The notes under the pieces were generated by a model. The model was given only the letters and a program-made list of their open reading frames with translations, made no database searches and was not told where the DNA came from. 64,000 nt of DNA from Liolophura sinensis (lineage: Eukaryota > Mollusca > Polyplacophora > Chitonida > Chitonidae), in contig NC_088296.1 of NCBI RefSeq assembly GCF_032854445.1, forward strand, positions 18,899,485 to 18,963,484. The letters are read 5' to 3'. Numbering within the stretch: position 1 is the stretch's first letter; each line of letters begins with the position of its first letter. This document shows, piece by piece, positions 11,003-24,274 of this stretch. Position numbers and translations under genes: made by a program.

Positions 11003-11620
11003 CAATAATGTATTTCAAGCAGTTGCCAATTTTTTAACACGTTTGCTATCGTTTTTTTTTAATTTATCCTAGGATATAACGGCATTCTTTTAGTCAATAA
11101 CATGATGTTATCATTAAGACATATCATTTATGATAATAAACAGTTGCCAGTTTTTTTAACACGTTGCCATCGTTTTTAACTTTATCCTAGGATATAACGG
11201 CATTCTTCTAGTCAATAACATGATGTTATCAGTAAAACATATCATTTATGATAATAAACAGTTGCCAATTTTTTTAACACGTTGCCATCGTTTTTAACTT
11301 TATCCTAGGATATAACGGCATTCTTCTAGTCAATAACATGATGTTGTCAGTAAGACATATCATTTATGATAATAAACAGTTGCCAATTTTTCAACACGTT
11401 GCCATCGTTTTTAACTTTATTCAAGGATATAACGGCATTCTTCTAGTCAATAACATGATGTTATCAGTAAGACATATCATTTATGATAATAAACAGTTGC
11501 CAATTTTTTTAACACGTTGCCATCGTTTTTAACTTTATCCTAGGATATAACGGCATTCTTCTAGTCAATAACATGATGTTATCAGTAAGACATATTATTC
11601 ATGATAATAAACCCAACATA
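11003..11620 (+). repeat. Tandem repeat, ~118-bp unit, five copies
   Basis: Units start at about 11022, 11143, 11261, 11379 and 11495 (gttgccaattttt…cgttgccatcg…atataacggcattctt…tgatgttatca). Copies differ mostly by T-run length and single bases. ORFs at 11338-11532 are by-products. Confidence 0.9.
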
Positions 11621-13120
<1,500 letters not shown>

Positions 13121-13124
13121 TGTT

Positions 13125-13235
13125 AATTTGTTTGATGGTGTTTTTCGCCATACCCAAAAATATTTCAATTAAACGACGGCGGCCAGCACTATTGTGGGAG
13201 AAACCTGACATAGACCAGGTGAAACCCATGACATC
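13125..13235 (-). mobile_element. SINE family A, 3' fragment
   Basis: On the plus strand: ttgatggtgtttttcgccat, aatatttcaattaaacgacg, gcggccagcac, then truncated near gtgaaacccatgac. Diverged. Confidence 0.75.
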
Positions 13236-13377
13236 AATTTACTGATGACCTTTCTCTCGTGTGACATATAGATATATGAATAACGGTTCATTTTTAATGT
13301 GACAAATCAGAGGAGTTGTTGTTCAGTTAAGAAATAATGACTTTTTATGGAGTCATTGATCGTTTTTTTTTTATTTC

Positions 13378-13515
13378 ATGCATTTGATTGTTTTTATACG
13401 GTTCTTCAAAAGTATTTCACTTAAAAGAGGGCGGCTAGTATTATCGTAAAAAATCGATTAGAGCTCAGGGAAAACCCACGACCACCCGTAGGTTGCTGGA
13501 AGACCTTCTCACTTA
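13378..13515 (-). mobile_element. SINE family A, diverged fragment
   Basis: Keeps aagtatttcacttaaaagag, cccacgaccacccgtaggtt and gctggaagaccttctcac in family A order. Many substitutions. Confidence 0.7.
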
Positions 13516-14037
13516 AAACAGAAACCTATGTGTTTTTCTATGATGTGGGGCCTTATTATGTAGCCCTCCTGTCTCTCACTAATCAGTCAGGGCTAGAACA
13601 TTCAGACCTGTGTCCTACTTTCTTCCTGGTTGACAGTCAATGAAAAGGTTTCAAAACGCGTACTGACGACAACTGATCGTTCCTTTACCACTGACGTCAC
13701 GTGGACGGGGGGGTATGTCAAGGAATTATCTTTGTCCTTCCTCTCTATTTAGAAACACTGACCAACGTCAAATAAGTAGTACGATGTTAATTTCCTAATT
13801 AAATAAATCACTTTGAAAGATAAATAAGGCTGTAATACCTGTAGAGAATCTCACAGACGTAAGCTGATGTAAGACTGCACTAAACACTTCATGCAAATTC
13901 GACCAGAGAACAATAGGCTAATTTTAGGTGTGATTTAAGAACATAATACATAGTACTATGAAAAGTGAAGTGTGTTGTTTTGGCAGGAGCGCAAATTGTA
14001 GAAATAATAAAATAACCAGCCCAGATCATATAATATC
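13516..14037. other. Intergenic stretch, nothing recognised
   Basis: No credible ORF or repeat. Confidence 0.5.
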
Positions 14038-14205
14038 CATCTTCCTCTCCGGTCGTACGTGGGAAGGTCTTCAGCAACCTGCCGATGGTCATGGGTTTCC
14101 CCCGGGCTATGCATTGTTTCCTACAACTATAATGCTGGCGGTCGTCATAAAGGTGAAATATTCTTCACTACGGTGTGAAATTTCAATGAAATAGATAAAT
14201 AAAGA
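14038..14205 (+). mobile_element. SINE family A, 5'-truncated
   Basis: Starts at cttcctctccggtcgtacgt, contains cctgccgatggtcatgggtt, and ends in a degraded tail (ctacggtgtgaaatttcaat). The flanks taatatccat and gaatattcat are only approximate duplicates. Confidence 0.8.
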
Positions 14206-14700
14206 ATATTCATTTATTATACAACAGACGCACACTATAAAACTGACTTTGAGCTTGTTGAGGAATTAGTGTAATTTAGACCAGATGCCGCTTGACGCAA
14301 TACAATTGGTTTGTCACCACGTGACGCACATTCACCAAGCATCCTACAGCGTTGCAACATAGGTGCACTTAGATGACTTCTCGTGAAACTGAAGTCGAGT
14401 GCACCTGCGAGTGCTGGCTTGTGCGAATTCAGAGGTGATATGGGGGATTGCACTGGGTACATAGCGTACAAGCTAAATGATTGTTGTTGTTGTCAGTGGT
14501 AATGATAATATTGACTATTATGGTAGTGCCATCGTTGTCATTGTAACTTTCCTGTTTGTCTTCATGTTTACCTTTTGGACACGTAGTGGCTAAAATGTTC
14601 CCAGCGTTGCGCTAAACAATAATAATACATCAATGTATTCAATCAATCATTCATTAATTCATTCATTCACTCATATTTAGACCCACCTCTGCCTTTTAAT
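14206..14700. other. Intergenic stretch with a short ATTC-type simple repeat
   Basis: A degenerate (attc)n tract lies at about 14635-14675. No gene recognised. Confidence 0.5.
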
Positions 14701-14707
14701 GAGTCTG

Positions 14708-15002
14708 GTCCCGATAGCACAGACCTTAAAAGAGGAAATTGTAACTTCCTCGCTTGGCGTTTGGCATGAAGAGGATAGTGAAACGACTAGTTGACCCGTA
14801 TCAGTATAATGGCTCGGGCGGTGCGGCTTACTTGCCTTCGGTAAGACGCCTCATTGAAGCAGCACTAGATAAAAGGGCAGTGGACATCCGTCCTGCAATA
14901 AGGAGGTACACTACATGCACTCTAAGGATTCCTTCGTCGTCATATGACTGAAAAGTTATTAAGTACGACGTTAAACCCCAAGCGCTCACTCACTCGCTCA
15001 CT
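14708..15002 (+). mobile_element. SINE family B with deletion in the tRNA-like head
   Basis: Begins tcccgatagcacag, then jumps directly to accttaaaagaggaaattgt, so the B-box region present in the 25.6-kb copy is missing. The body (ttgacccgtatcagtataat, ggcttacttgccttcggtaa) and tail (taagtacgacgttaaacccc, then cactcactc) are well preserved. Confidence 0.85.
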
Positions 15003-15537
15003 CCTTTCATGAACAATGCTGTACTGTTACAGCATTTCATGCAGGTACAGGTCTGTGCTTAAATTGCCGTCAGATTCCTAACTTGAATTTTTCTTTAAGT
15101 CCATGGACATTTGTGCATCGAAATGGCTGATGATGATAGTACAAACTATTGTCATCTCGTCAGGTTTGTATTTAATTTTATTTACTATGGTTAAAAAAGC
15201 AAATTATAAAACCAACTGATTTATTACCAAGTACATGTAATTAACCAATATCTTCTGTCTGCATACTGAGGTCAAAATGAATCTCCGTAGTCAACTATTT
15301 GACTACAGACTGCAATACAGTGGGATTTGAACCCAGACCTTCCCTGTCCACAGAAAGCTTGGACTGTAAAGATATACTGGACAAGCACCACAGCCGCAGC
15401 ACATCCGAGGGCAGCACTGTTTGCTTGTAACATCAGCATTCCAAAGATTTTTCGTAAACCAGGAATCAAAGCTACATGTATTGTTTTTATCATGAAGGAA
15501 TCATGCCCCGAAAAAGGATCTTGCCTAAAGGTGTTTC
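15003..15537. other. Intergenic stretch, nothing recognised
   Basis: The antiparallel ORFs of 73-81 codons at 15272-15572 have no domain support. Confidence 0.5.
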
Positions 15538-15635
15538 TTATTTATTTATTTTATTGGTGTTTTACGCCATAATCGAGAATATTTCACCTATACGACGGCG
15601 AGGAGTATTATGGTAGGACAAAACCATAATTACAT
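15538..15635 (-). mobile_element. SINE family A, 3' end only
   Basis: On the plus strand: tatttattttattggtgttt, acgccataatcgagaatatt, tcacctatacgacggcg, then truncated after about 95 bases. Confidence 0.8.
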
Positions 15636-16310
15636 GTTACCTCTTCTATAGGACTTGACATCTTGTATATCCTGTGTAAAAGCGTAAAGTCTGTGTGGGC
15701 TTCACTCTGTCCTCACACGTGGCAGCCATTTTGTTTGTTTACAACGAGCGAGTGTATGCTAATATACGGTTCTGAACTCAGCTCATTTTTCAGGTTACTA
15801 GTTGTTTCAGCATGTTCTGAATTTTTGTAAGTCTTCCGAGAATAATTTTTCACTTTGTTAAGAGAAAGTTTTGATGTAAGCTTTTTCTGATGTGGACTTT
15901 TTTTTTGCGTGACATTTCCCTACGCTCCCAGAGCAGTGCTTGGAGTCGGGAGTAGGGGGACATTCAACTGTGTTTTTTATTAGTTGGGTAATATTGCTCC
16001 TCAGAATATATTGTTAAGAAAACAAAATCGCCTTGGTCATGCTGATCGAAAGAATTCTTACCACGGTCTGCACTTGACACTGCGTAATGTGGAAGTGGGG
16101 ATAGCCATACGCCAAACTGTTTGATCCCTTGTTAGCTTTTTGTCAATTTTCCTTATTCAATGTACATATTTGGTGCTTTGTAAACTTCAAGAAAACGCTC
16201 TCAAAAACAAAAACGTACAAAAGCTCTTGTTATATAAAGTTTTATAGTTACAGTTTTCTGTGCTTTGTCTGGAAAAAGTTCTCAAAATCTGGCCGATCAG
16301 TAAAGCTATG
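15636..16310. other. Intergenic stretch, nothing recognised
   Basis: No credible ORF, repeat or RNA gene. Confidence 0.5.
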
Positions 16311-16315
16311 TCCTG

Positions 16316-16387
16316 ATTGGTTGACTTAGGTCACGTGACCATAGGCCTTTGGCGTATAAATACGGGAGCCTTCCCAGTATTTGGGAT

Positions 16388-16390
<3 letters not shown>
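16316..16390 (+). promoter_or_regulatory. Histone-like promoter (inverted CCAAT, E-box, TATA)
   Basis: An inverted CCAAT (attgg, 16316-16320), the palindrome gtcacgtgac (16331-16340) and TATAAATA (16355-16362) are spaced as in many replication-dependent histone gene promoters. The start would fall near 16385-16390. The ATG at 16466 downstream begins a histone N-terminus, which supports the reading, although (TA)n now separates the two. Confidence 0.55.
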
Positions 16391-16426
<36 letters not shown>

Positions 16427-16433
16427 TATATAT
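16391..16433. repeat. (TA)n microsatellite at the 5' junction of the LINE
   Basis: A run of TA dinucleotides interrupted once by 'aat', lying between the candidate target-site duplication and the histone-like start codon. Confidence 0.9.
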
Positions 16434-16465
16434 TTCTACTTGCTCAGCTCGATAGAAGGTATAGA

Positions 16466-16534
16466 TATGTCTGGACGTGGTAAAGGAGGCAAATGTCAAC
16501 TTAACCCCCTTTCTTGTACAGGCGCTTATTGAGA
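16466..16534 (+). pseudogene. Histone H2A/H4 N-terminal fragment (MSGRGKGGK)
   Basis: The first nine codons read MSGRGKGGK, identical to the N-terminus shared by histones H2A and H4. The match then breaks into CQLNPLSCTGAY and a stop, with no splice donor at the break. No remaining histone coding sequence was found after the LINE end near 22.3 kb. Either the fragment is the remnant of a histone gene, or it is histone mRNA captured at the 5' end of the LINE. Nine residues is short, but the histone-like promoter just upstream raises the likelihood. Confidence 0.55.
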
Positions 16535-16926
16535 GTGGTTTTTCATAGTGTTGTATATTTGATATTTTTTGGATTTATTTGTAATAGCTTTCGGTCTTGT
16601 GAATTCGAAATTAATAATACACGTTTGTTGCTTAGTATTGGGCTTTTTGACAACAATTTTTTTTTTTTTGGCTGATAAGCAGTCACACCTGATATTAGAA
16701 ATATAGTTAATCCATAGAAAAAATTTCTATAATTGATTGTATATATAGTAATATATAGTGTATAATAGTAATATCATTAGTATTATATAGTAGCATAGGC
16801 TATAAGTTGCTATACTTTAGGTATAGTGTACAACTGTGGGATAGGAAATCCTGTACTTATACTGTCTCTTCCACACCTAACAGAGCGCTTTCGTCTTTTC
16901 TCCCATAACTCAGCATAACAACGCTG

Positions 16927-17830
16927 ATGGGAAGGGATGTCTCCTGCAGGCTGCACTCCAATATCACCCTGTCACGTGGGGTGATTTATGGGTTAGGGGA
17001 AGACATCACTGAAGAAGAAGTACAACAAGCACTGAAAAAATACAAAGTAACGAAAGCAGAGCGTCTGACTACAGGGAAGGAAAAAACTAAAACCAGATGT
17101 ATGTTGTTATATTTTAATTCGGATGCTCTACCGGAAGAAGTTTCTCTCGGTTATGAAATATTTCCTGTCAAGCAATATGTTCCACCCGCCATACGTTGCT
17201 TCAAATGTCAGTCCTTTGGGCATATTTCAGGGGAATGTAGGGGGCGCCAGCGATGCCCAAGATGTGGTGGCCCCCATACATTTGATGAATGCAATGACTT
17301 GGATCGCCGTAAATGTGTCAACTGCGGGTCCCTGAGCCATAGCTGGGCGTATATGGGTTGCCCATATAGAAAGCAGGTATGTAAAGCGCAGTTCATAAAG
17401 GTTACCAAGAAAATTTCTTTTGCTGATGCTTTAAAATCAGTTGGTGAAGAAGATAACCCCGATAGAATTTACCCAGAAGGGCCAAATGAGCGAGCTGTGA
17501 CAGAAGGGCCGGTAGTAGATACCCCCCCCCCCCCCCGAACAGCCCAATTCTATTACGATTACACCTGTCAAGCCAATCCTTAGGTCCATAGCCACTCAAA
17601 CCCCACGTGGTGAACCCACTCAAACAGACGGTATGTCTTTCACAATGGCCACAAGGCTTATCGCCATCTTTTCGGAAATACTAATAAAAGTCTTCGAAAT
17701 TGAAGACCCTAAGAGTCTGGTACAAGTAGTGTTTAGCATCGCTCAGAGTCGTCTTGGCTCTGAGGCTGTTGATTTTAAAAGACTGAACAATATTCTATTT
17801 ACTGCGTCCTCGGATGATGAACATTCATAA
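16927..17830 (+). pseudogene. LINE ORF1, gag-like zinc-knuckle protein, frameshifted in a C-run
   Basis: Frame 1 (16927-17521) encodes an N-terminal domain, then three consecutive zinc knuckles: CFKCQSFGHISGEC, CPRCGGPHTFDEC and CVNCGSLSHSWAYMGC. The frame is lost in a run of 15 C (17522-17536). In frame 2, translation continues directly (EQPNSITITPVKPILRSIAT) and stays open to TAA at 17828-17830. A change of C-run length therefore splits what was one ~300-residue nucleic-acid-binding protein. The stop overlaps the next ATG (taATG, 17828-17832) that opens ORF2. Confidence 0.8.
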
Positions 17831-20800
17831 TGTATACTTTATATAATATAAATATATATTCCTATCTTGTTTTACCTTTTTTATCAATGGCTTTTAACAT
17901 GTTACATCAGAATATTTGCGGTCTTGGCGCTCATGGAGAGGAATTCAAGTGTTATATTCAAAATCTTAAGCCCGCTCCTCATGTTATATGTCTTCAAGAA
18001 ACTTTTTTAAAGCCACATATGGATTTTACTTAACCTGGGTATTTTATAGGTAGAATGGATAGGAATACAGACGGGAGAGGGGGCCTGGCCATGTTTCTAA
18101 AAGACGGCCTATCCTTTTCAGAAGTAAAGTTACCTCCCTTTAAGAGTATTGCGGCACAATGTTTTAATATTGCTACGAGGTCTGGTGCACCCACAAGTGT
18201 GGTTAATATATACAATCCTTCTAGTCGTATTGATAGAAAAGATTTTGATACTCTTATGTCTTATATTAATAACACTTATATATTGTGTGGGGATTTTAAC
18301 GCTTACGGACCCTTATGGGGTAGCATTACAACGAATTTCAATGGAAGGGTAATGACTGCTCTAGTTAATGATTATGAAATGTGTGTTTTAAATGATGGGA
18401 CGGGCACTCGTGTAGATCCTCAATCTGGTAATCTGTCTCACTTAGACCTTGCTCTTTGCTCAGCAGATATAGGTCTGCCTTTTAATTGGTTCGTGGATAC
18501 CATAAGCCCTTGTCCTAGCGGCCATTTACCAGTTCTAGTCACCTGTAATATAGACCATCATGTGAATCCTGTAGGCCAGCCCCCCAGATGGTGTGTGAAA
18601 AGGGCAAACTGGGATGTATACAAAAAAGAATGTATGAGGTCTTTTTCTCAGGATGTGTATAATAATGATGTTGATATTTTTGCAAATAATGTACTTAATG
18701 CCATTGATGTGGCTGCACAAAAGTGTAGTCCAAAATCCTCAGGTAAGGTGTCTGGTAAAATACCTGTTCCTTGGTGGAACGACGATTGTTCTAATGCTAC
18801 AAAAAATCGGAAACGTTTAAAAAATCGTGCAAAACGCACTCGCCTATACCAAGATATTGTTTTATTTAAACGAGCTAAAGCTGTAGCACAGGGGGTGATT
18901 AAAACAGCTCAGAGAGACCACTGGCGACAATACTGTTCGAATCTATCTGAAAATACAAACACCAAAGAAGTCTGGAATAAAATAAACTCGATTAAAGGTA
19001 AAAGAAAATCAAATAACACCCCAACTATTGTTCATAATAATAGTAATTATGTTACTAATATTGACAAAGCCAATATTTTGGCAGACAGTTTCTCTTTCGT
19101 TTCCAGTTCAAACAATTATTCTCCTGAGTTTATATCCCATAAGGAAAATATTGAAGAAATGCATCCTTTCAATAATATTCTTTTTGATGACATGCCAATT
19201 AACAATGATTTTTCTTTACTAGAATTAAAGCAGGCCTTATCTTCATGTTCGGATTCGTCACCGGGTGAGGATACTATTACGTACTCCATGTTGTACAATT
19301 TGCCATATCACTGTATGACTATATTACTATTGCTCTACAATGCCGTTTGGTCTAGTATGAAACTCCCTGTTAAATGGAAAACGGCAATTGTTGTGCCCAT
19401 TGCTAAACCAGGTAAGGATCCCTCGTTCACATCTTCGTACAGGCCTATAGCCCTCACGTCCTGTCTCTGCAAGGTCATGGAGCGTATGATAAATTCTAGA
19501 TTGATGTGGTTATTGGAGAAACACAACATACTTAGTCCAGTACAGAGCGGTTTTAGAAACAAACGTTGTACTACTGACCATGTGGTTAATTTAGAAACCT
19601 CCATCAGACACTCTTTTAAATATAAAGATTATCTACTTGCCGTGTTTCTCGATATAGAAAAAGCGTACGATATGGTTTGGAGGACTGGGGTGTTAATTAA
19701 GCTACGTAATATTGGTATTGGTGGGAAAATGTTGGACTTTTTAAAAGATTTCCTGTCCGGACGTTTTATTAAAGTTCGAGTGGGACAGAGTTATTCTCGC
19801 ATGGTTCCGGTGGAGAATGGAGTTCCCCAGGGAAGTGTCTTGTCTCCCACTTTATTTAATATAGCCATAAATGACTTACCCAATGCCATATCCCCTAAAT
19901 TAAATTGCACGCTTTTCGCTGATGATAAATCCATGTGGTTTTGCTCTAGGTCCCTTGCCTCTTGTGTCAAGCATATTCAGCAAGGTCTAGATGATATTAT
20001 GAAATGGAGCAGGGACTGGGGGGTTTAAGTTTTCTTCTGTCAAAACAGAAGCTGTTGTGTTTACACGGCGCCATACTGGTAATGTTTGTCTGACCCTTAA
20101 TAATTCGACGATCAAAATCTCCTCTTCTTTTAAGTATCTGGGGGTTATATTTGATAATAGGCTTACTTGGGGTAGACATATTGACTATTTGATAGCAAGG
20201 TGTGATAAAGTTCTAAATTTAATGAGATGTGTATCGGGCAAATCTTGGGGGGCTGAGAAAAAATCATTACTACTGCTATATCGCTCTCTCATCCGTACCA
20301 AACTTGATTATTGTTGATTCTATGATTCTGCTTGCATTACGCTTAAAGAAAAATTAGATTCTGTTCAGTGCGCAGCGCTGCGGATATGTACAGGAGGCAT
20401 GCGCACCACACCACTTAACGTTCTACAGGTATTCTGTAACGAGTGGCCATTGTCTATCCGTCGGCGCCTGCGCACCTTCAAGTTCTTTTTCAGGCTCAAA
20501 TGTTCGGTTAATAATGCTTCGTCTCGTTTGCTCGAACCTTCCTTTTATGACAATTTGCATGACTTAAATAGTTATGCTGGGTTACCATTTAGTTTGTGAT
20601 CAAAGAACATATCTTCGTCTTTAGATTGTGATAATGTTGCTTTGCAGTCCTCCCGTGTTCCTGATTTCCCCACACGGAATCTAGAACCTCTCTATATTTC
20701 GACTACTCTGAACGATGATAGAAAAACATCTGATAATCCGAATGTTTCCTTACTATGTGCTACGGAATATATACATACAAACCTATCCCATTACTTGCAG

Positions 20801-21645
20801 GTATACACTAATGCCTCCAAGTGTCCAGACAGCAACAGAGTTGGTGCAGCTTTTTGTGTTCCAGAGTTAAAATATTCCAAATCCTTTAGATTATCCAATT
20901 TTGTCTCAGTATTTACAGCAGAACTTACAGCTATCATCTGTGCTCTTCAGTTTCTCCTCGACCTAAAACCTTCCAGGGCTGTTATACTTACCGATTCTTT
21001 ATCATACTTGCAGGCCATGTCAAATTATGTCTGGTATAAATCTTCATCACTTGTGTTTGAAATACTACATTTATGCACCACTCTTCGTTACCAGGGCGTC
21101 TCTGTGAGTTTTGACTGGGTGCCAGCTCATGTCGGCATTGTTGGGAACGAAATGGCAGACACCCTGGCGAAGAGAGCTTTATCCTTTTTTGATATATCCT
21201 TTCACGTGCCATTAAACATTAATGAAATTATGAGTTATGTCACACCTAAGTTTGTGGATATTTGGCAGCGGCAGTGGGATGAATCTAATAAGGGGAGGTT
21301 TTTTCACGAGTATAACCGTTCTGTTTTGTTAAATTCGCCGTTAGCATTACGTTCCCGACGAGATGAAACGCTAATTTTTCGCCTTATTTCTGGACATGTG
21401 TCTATTTATTTTGAATGAATCTGCACCCATCTGGGCTATGTGATAGATGCCTAGTTAACGATGATATCGCTCATCTCTTATTTACGTGTACCCGGCACTC
21501 TAACGCTCGCCGTGTTCTTTACCGGGACTTACGCTCCATTGGCCTTCGGTTTTTTACCTTAGCATCTGTTTTAAACCCTAAAACGAACCGAAATAAGACT
21601 TTCCAGGCCCTGGTCAATTTTCTTAGCAGATGTCGTCGTTTTTAA
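17830..21645 (+). pseudogene. LINE ORF2: endonuclease, reverse transcriptase and RNase H, broken
   Basis: From the ATG at 17830 (or the internal ATG at 17887) come the endonuclease motifs HQNI, LQETF, VNIYNP and GDFNAYGPLWGS. The final S-D-H motif reads PSGHLP, so the catalytic Asp is Gly. RT motifs follow: YRPIALTSCLCKVMER, QSGFRNKRC, AVFLDIEKAYDMVW, NGVPQGSVLSPTLFN and LFADD (about 19911-19930). RNase H (20790-21180) has YTNAS in place of YTDxS, then AELTAI, LTDS and NEMADTLAKRA. Breaks: TAA at 18031, a one-base shift in the G-run near 20020, TGA at 20315 and 20597, and a shift near 21415. The C-terminus has a CxxC…H…C-type finger (CDRCLVNDDIAHLLFTC). Confidence 0.85.
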
Positions 21646-22459
21646 TAATCCGTAGTATGCAGAATATAACACTCATATGATTGTATAAATATAATTTGCC
21701 TGAAGTATTATTAATTATATGAAGGTATATTTTTTAGTGTTAACATGGTTGGATCGGCCTATCTGTCGCTTTTATAGTGGTTATTGTCGTTTTTTTTTTT
21801 TTTTTTTTTTTTTTGTTACCCATACAGAACTGATACGAGCTGACGCTTCTACTGTTTTTGTCCAGGTATTATCTATGTATACTGTTCAGCTCTTCCTATA
21901 CTATACTCTGTGTTCCGTATATGTTATAACATCTTGAGTGTTCTAACGCCAACCTTTCCCAAAAATCTCTTTAACCCATGTACCTGCCCCTCTTGTACTG
22001 TAAATATGGATTGTATAACTACATTAAGTAATGGTCATCATAGTGAATAATGACCCTTTACAAACACTTATATTTTTCTTTTAGTAATCAAGCCCAAAAT
22101 TCGTCGGCTATAATGCTATAAATGTTACAAGCTACAATGTCCATAGCACTAGTATTGAAACTTCTTCGTCTTGTTCTAAATAATATACTCTTCCTTTATA
22201 TATTGTCCAGGTTAAAAGCACTTTCAATGACGCCAAGTTTTGGCGCGCATCGGCCCTTTGGGCCGGAAAAGCGCCAGTGCAAATCAGATCCCCACCCCCC
22301 CTATTTGGGATGACACACAGCATCTCAAACGGTAAACATCTAACTATGTAATAATACATCCTTTAGTAAATACCACTATATTTAGTGGTGAATATATGGA
22401 TGATTTGGTATTATATGTACATAAAATACCGTGGTTTAATATGGGAAGCTGGGCTTATT

Positions 22460-22505
22460 TATTACTGAAAAATTGTTAGGTACGACTTTAAGCACTTACT
22501 CACTT
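22460..22505 (+). mobile_element. SINE family B, tail fragment
   Basis: Only the 3' end remains: attactgaaaaattgttagg, tacgactttaagcacttact. About 45 bases. Confidence 0.6.
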
Positions 22506-24255
22506 CCTTTTCAGGAATATTCATTTCTGGGATCAATTGAATATGGGTCACGACGTGTTCTACATTGAGTGGTGGCCGCTGGAAAGCTGGTTTGACGAGA
22601 CTACTTTGTTTTCCCGTCCGTGCCTGCCACATAGGAAGGGGAAGAAGCCGAACTTCAAGGGCGTGTATTAGGCTCTGCAAGAACTGTGTTACAGATATTT
22701 TATCAACTGTGTATATATTGAGATTCCGTGTGTTACCTCCAGTTTAAAGATATCAGAAATTCGGTGAGTTTTACTTCTTCCTAAATTGTATATCTGAAGA
22801 ACAGCAAAACGGACTTGTACAGTTCCCAGATTTCAACACTATTAAAAACAATGATTTCATACACTCTGCACTTTATTCTGTCCAAATGTGAGCTATGTAG
22901 TCGTCCTGTTTGCGGAAGGGTCCAATTTTTAGAAAGTACTAGGTTAGCTGGCAGCCATTTTGGCCTGTCAACATTCAGTTGTAGGGCTGACCCTGAATGG
23001 CATTATGCAGAGTTATGCTGAAGGTCGATTACTGGCGGTGACGTGTCGCCCGTGGTATACAAAGCCGGGACAACCCAACCAGGGATCGCTGTTTGCTTGT
23101 TCTTTGCTTACTTGTATACTTTGCTTACCACGCTTGCCTGCCTGAACCAAATATAAACACTTGTATATAAGCGACAGATGTATATTTATGCAAGAAGTGA
23201 CTGCATGTTGTATTAACGCCACACACAGCAGACATTACAGCCTTCCCTAAGATCACGGATAATTGAGGGTGTCACTTGACACACTTAGCCGGTCAGGACA
23301 GCCACATACAGGTCTGCTGATACATTAGCCAGGGTTGTCTGTGTGAAGTTTACACAGACACTAACCTACTTCTACAGCGGACAGCTTACATATCTCCTGT
23401 CCAGGCTGGTAGGTTGTCTTTATATTGTACCGCTACGATGGTGGCAGCCCTGTATCTGTCTAGACATGTATGTCACATTTCTGGTGCGCAACCAAGTCAG
23501 CACTTACAGTTTAAACATTGTGTGTTTTATCAGTCTTATTCGCACGATACAGCAGCATTATTGTAGTCTGTACTCCTGTGGTTTCTCACAATAACACAAA
23601 CACGGGAAGCTAAAGAGGTTGACCTGTTACAAGTTTTTTTCAGATAGAGAAACTTTAGACATTCGTCCCGATTATCGTATAATGTCTGGTTCTCTTCACT
23701 ACCGCTGTAGTCCAGACGTTTGACTCGATTATCATACAGGGTGATGCTTCCTTCAATATCGCTATAGTCCAGATGTTTGACCCAATTATCTTATACAGTA
23801 CCTGAAGTCCCACCGTTTCTGTTGAAGGTGTTTGCTAATTGGCTGGTCTTACCTTTAAATCAGCAGACTCTCGTTCTCACACACCAATCTGCTATTCATG
23901 GATGGAGCTTTTTATAAAGGTGTCATCACCTACAAACATGTCTGGCCAAACTGGCTTGACCAGATGTTTGTCAAAAAAATGTCTCATACATGATAAATGC
24001 TTAAATCGACAAATGTCTAACTAAGCAGTTATTTCTACTCAGGGAAGCGAGGCGCTCAAACTCTCATATACTATATGTATAGTAATGCTGCTTCAGCAAT
24101 AGTGACAAAAAATACTGTACCCCATATGTTGTTGGAAGACAGAAACAGGTACTGAACTGCAGATGGAGACTGTGTACTGTGTTGAAATTTTATATTTTCA
24201 TAAATGGGAAGACCTGTATTGGTACCAGAGAAAGTAATTAGCTGGTTTTGTTTCA
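22506..24255. other. Intergenic stretch upstream of the TRIM gene, with a small tandem duplication
   Basis: No gene recognised. At about 23699-23815 a unit of roughly 60 bases is repeated once (gctgtagtccagacgtttga then gctatagtccagatgtttga). The TRIM promoter and 5' exon probably lie here or further upstream but could not be placed. Confidence 0.45.
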
Positions 24256-24274
24256 GTGAAAAACCGAGCGTGTA

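Larger units (their letters stand above)
16378..22315 (+). mobile_element. Non-LTR retrotransposon (LINE, I/Jockey-like with RNase H), near full length, inactive
   Basis: The element has an ORF1 with CCHC zinc knuckles and an ORF2 with APE-type endonuclease, reverse transcriptase and RNase H. Such an RNase H domain is usual in the I-type group of LINEs. An exact 14-base direct repeat, tatttgggatgaca, lies at 16378-16391 and 22302-22315. It brackets the whole unit and is the best candidate for the target-site duplication. The 3' region is AT-rich, with a T-run at about 21790-21815 and a GC-rich end (ggccctttgggcc at 22246) but no poly-A tail. Stops, frameshifts and changed catalytic residues show it is dead. 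Confidence 0.85.

Noticed and set aside
22240-22275. GC-rich hairpin ggccctttgggcc as a possible histone mRNA 3' stem-loop belonging to the histone fragment
   Set aside because: Stem and loop lengths do not match the conserved 6-bp stem and 4-nt loop, and no histone coding precedes it.
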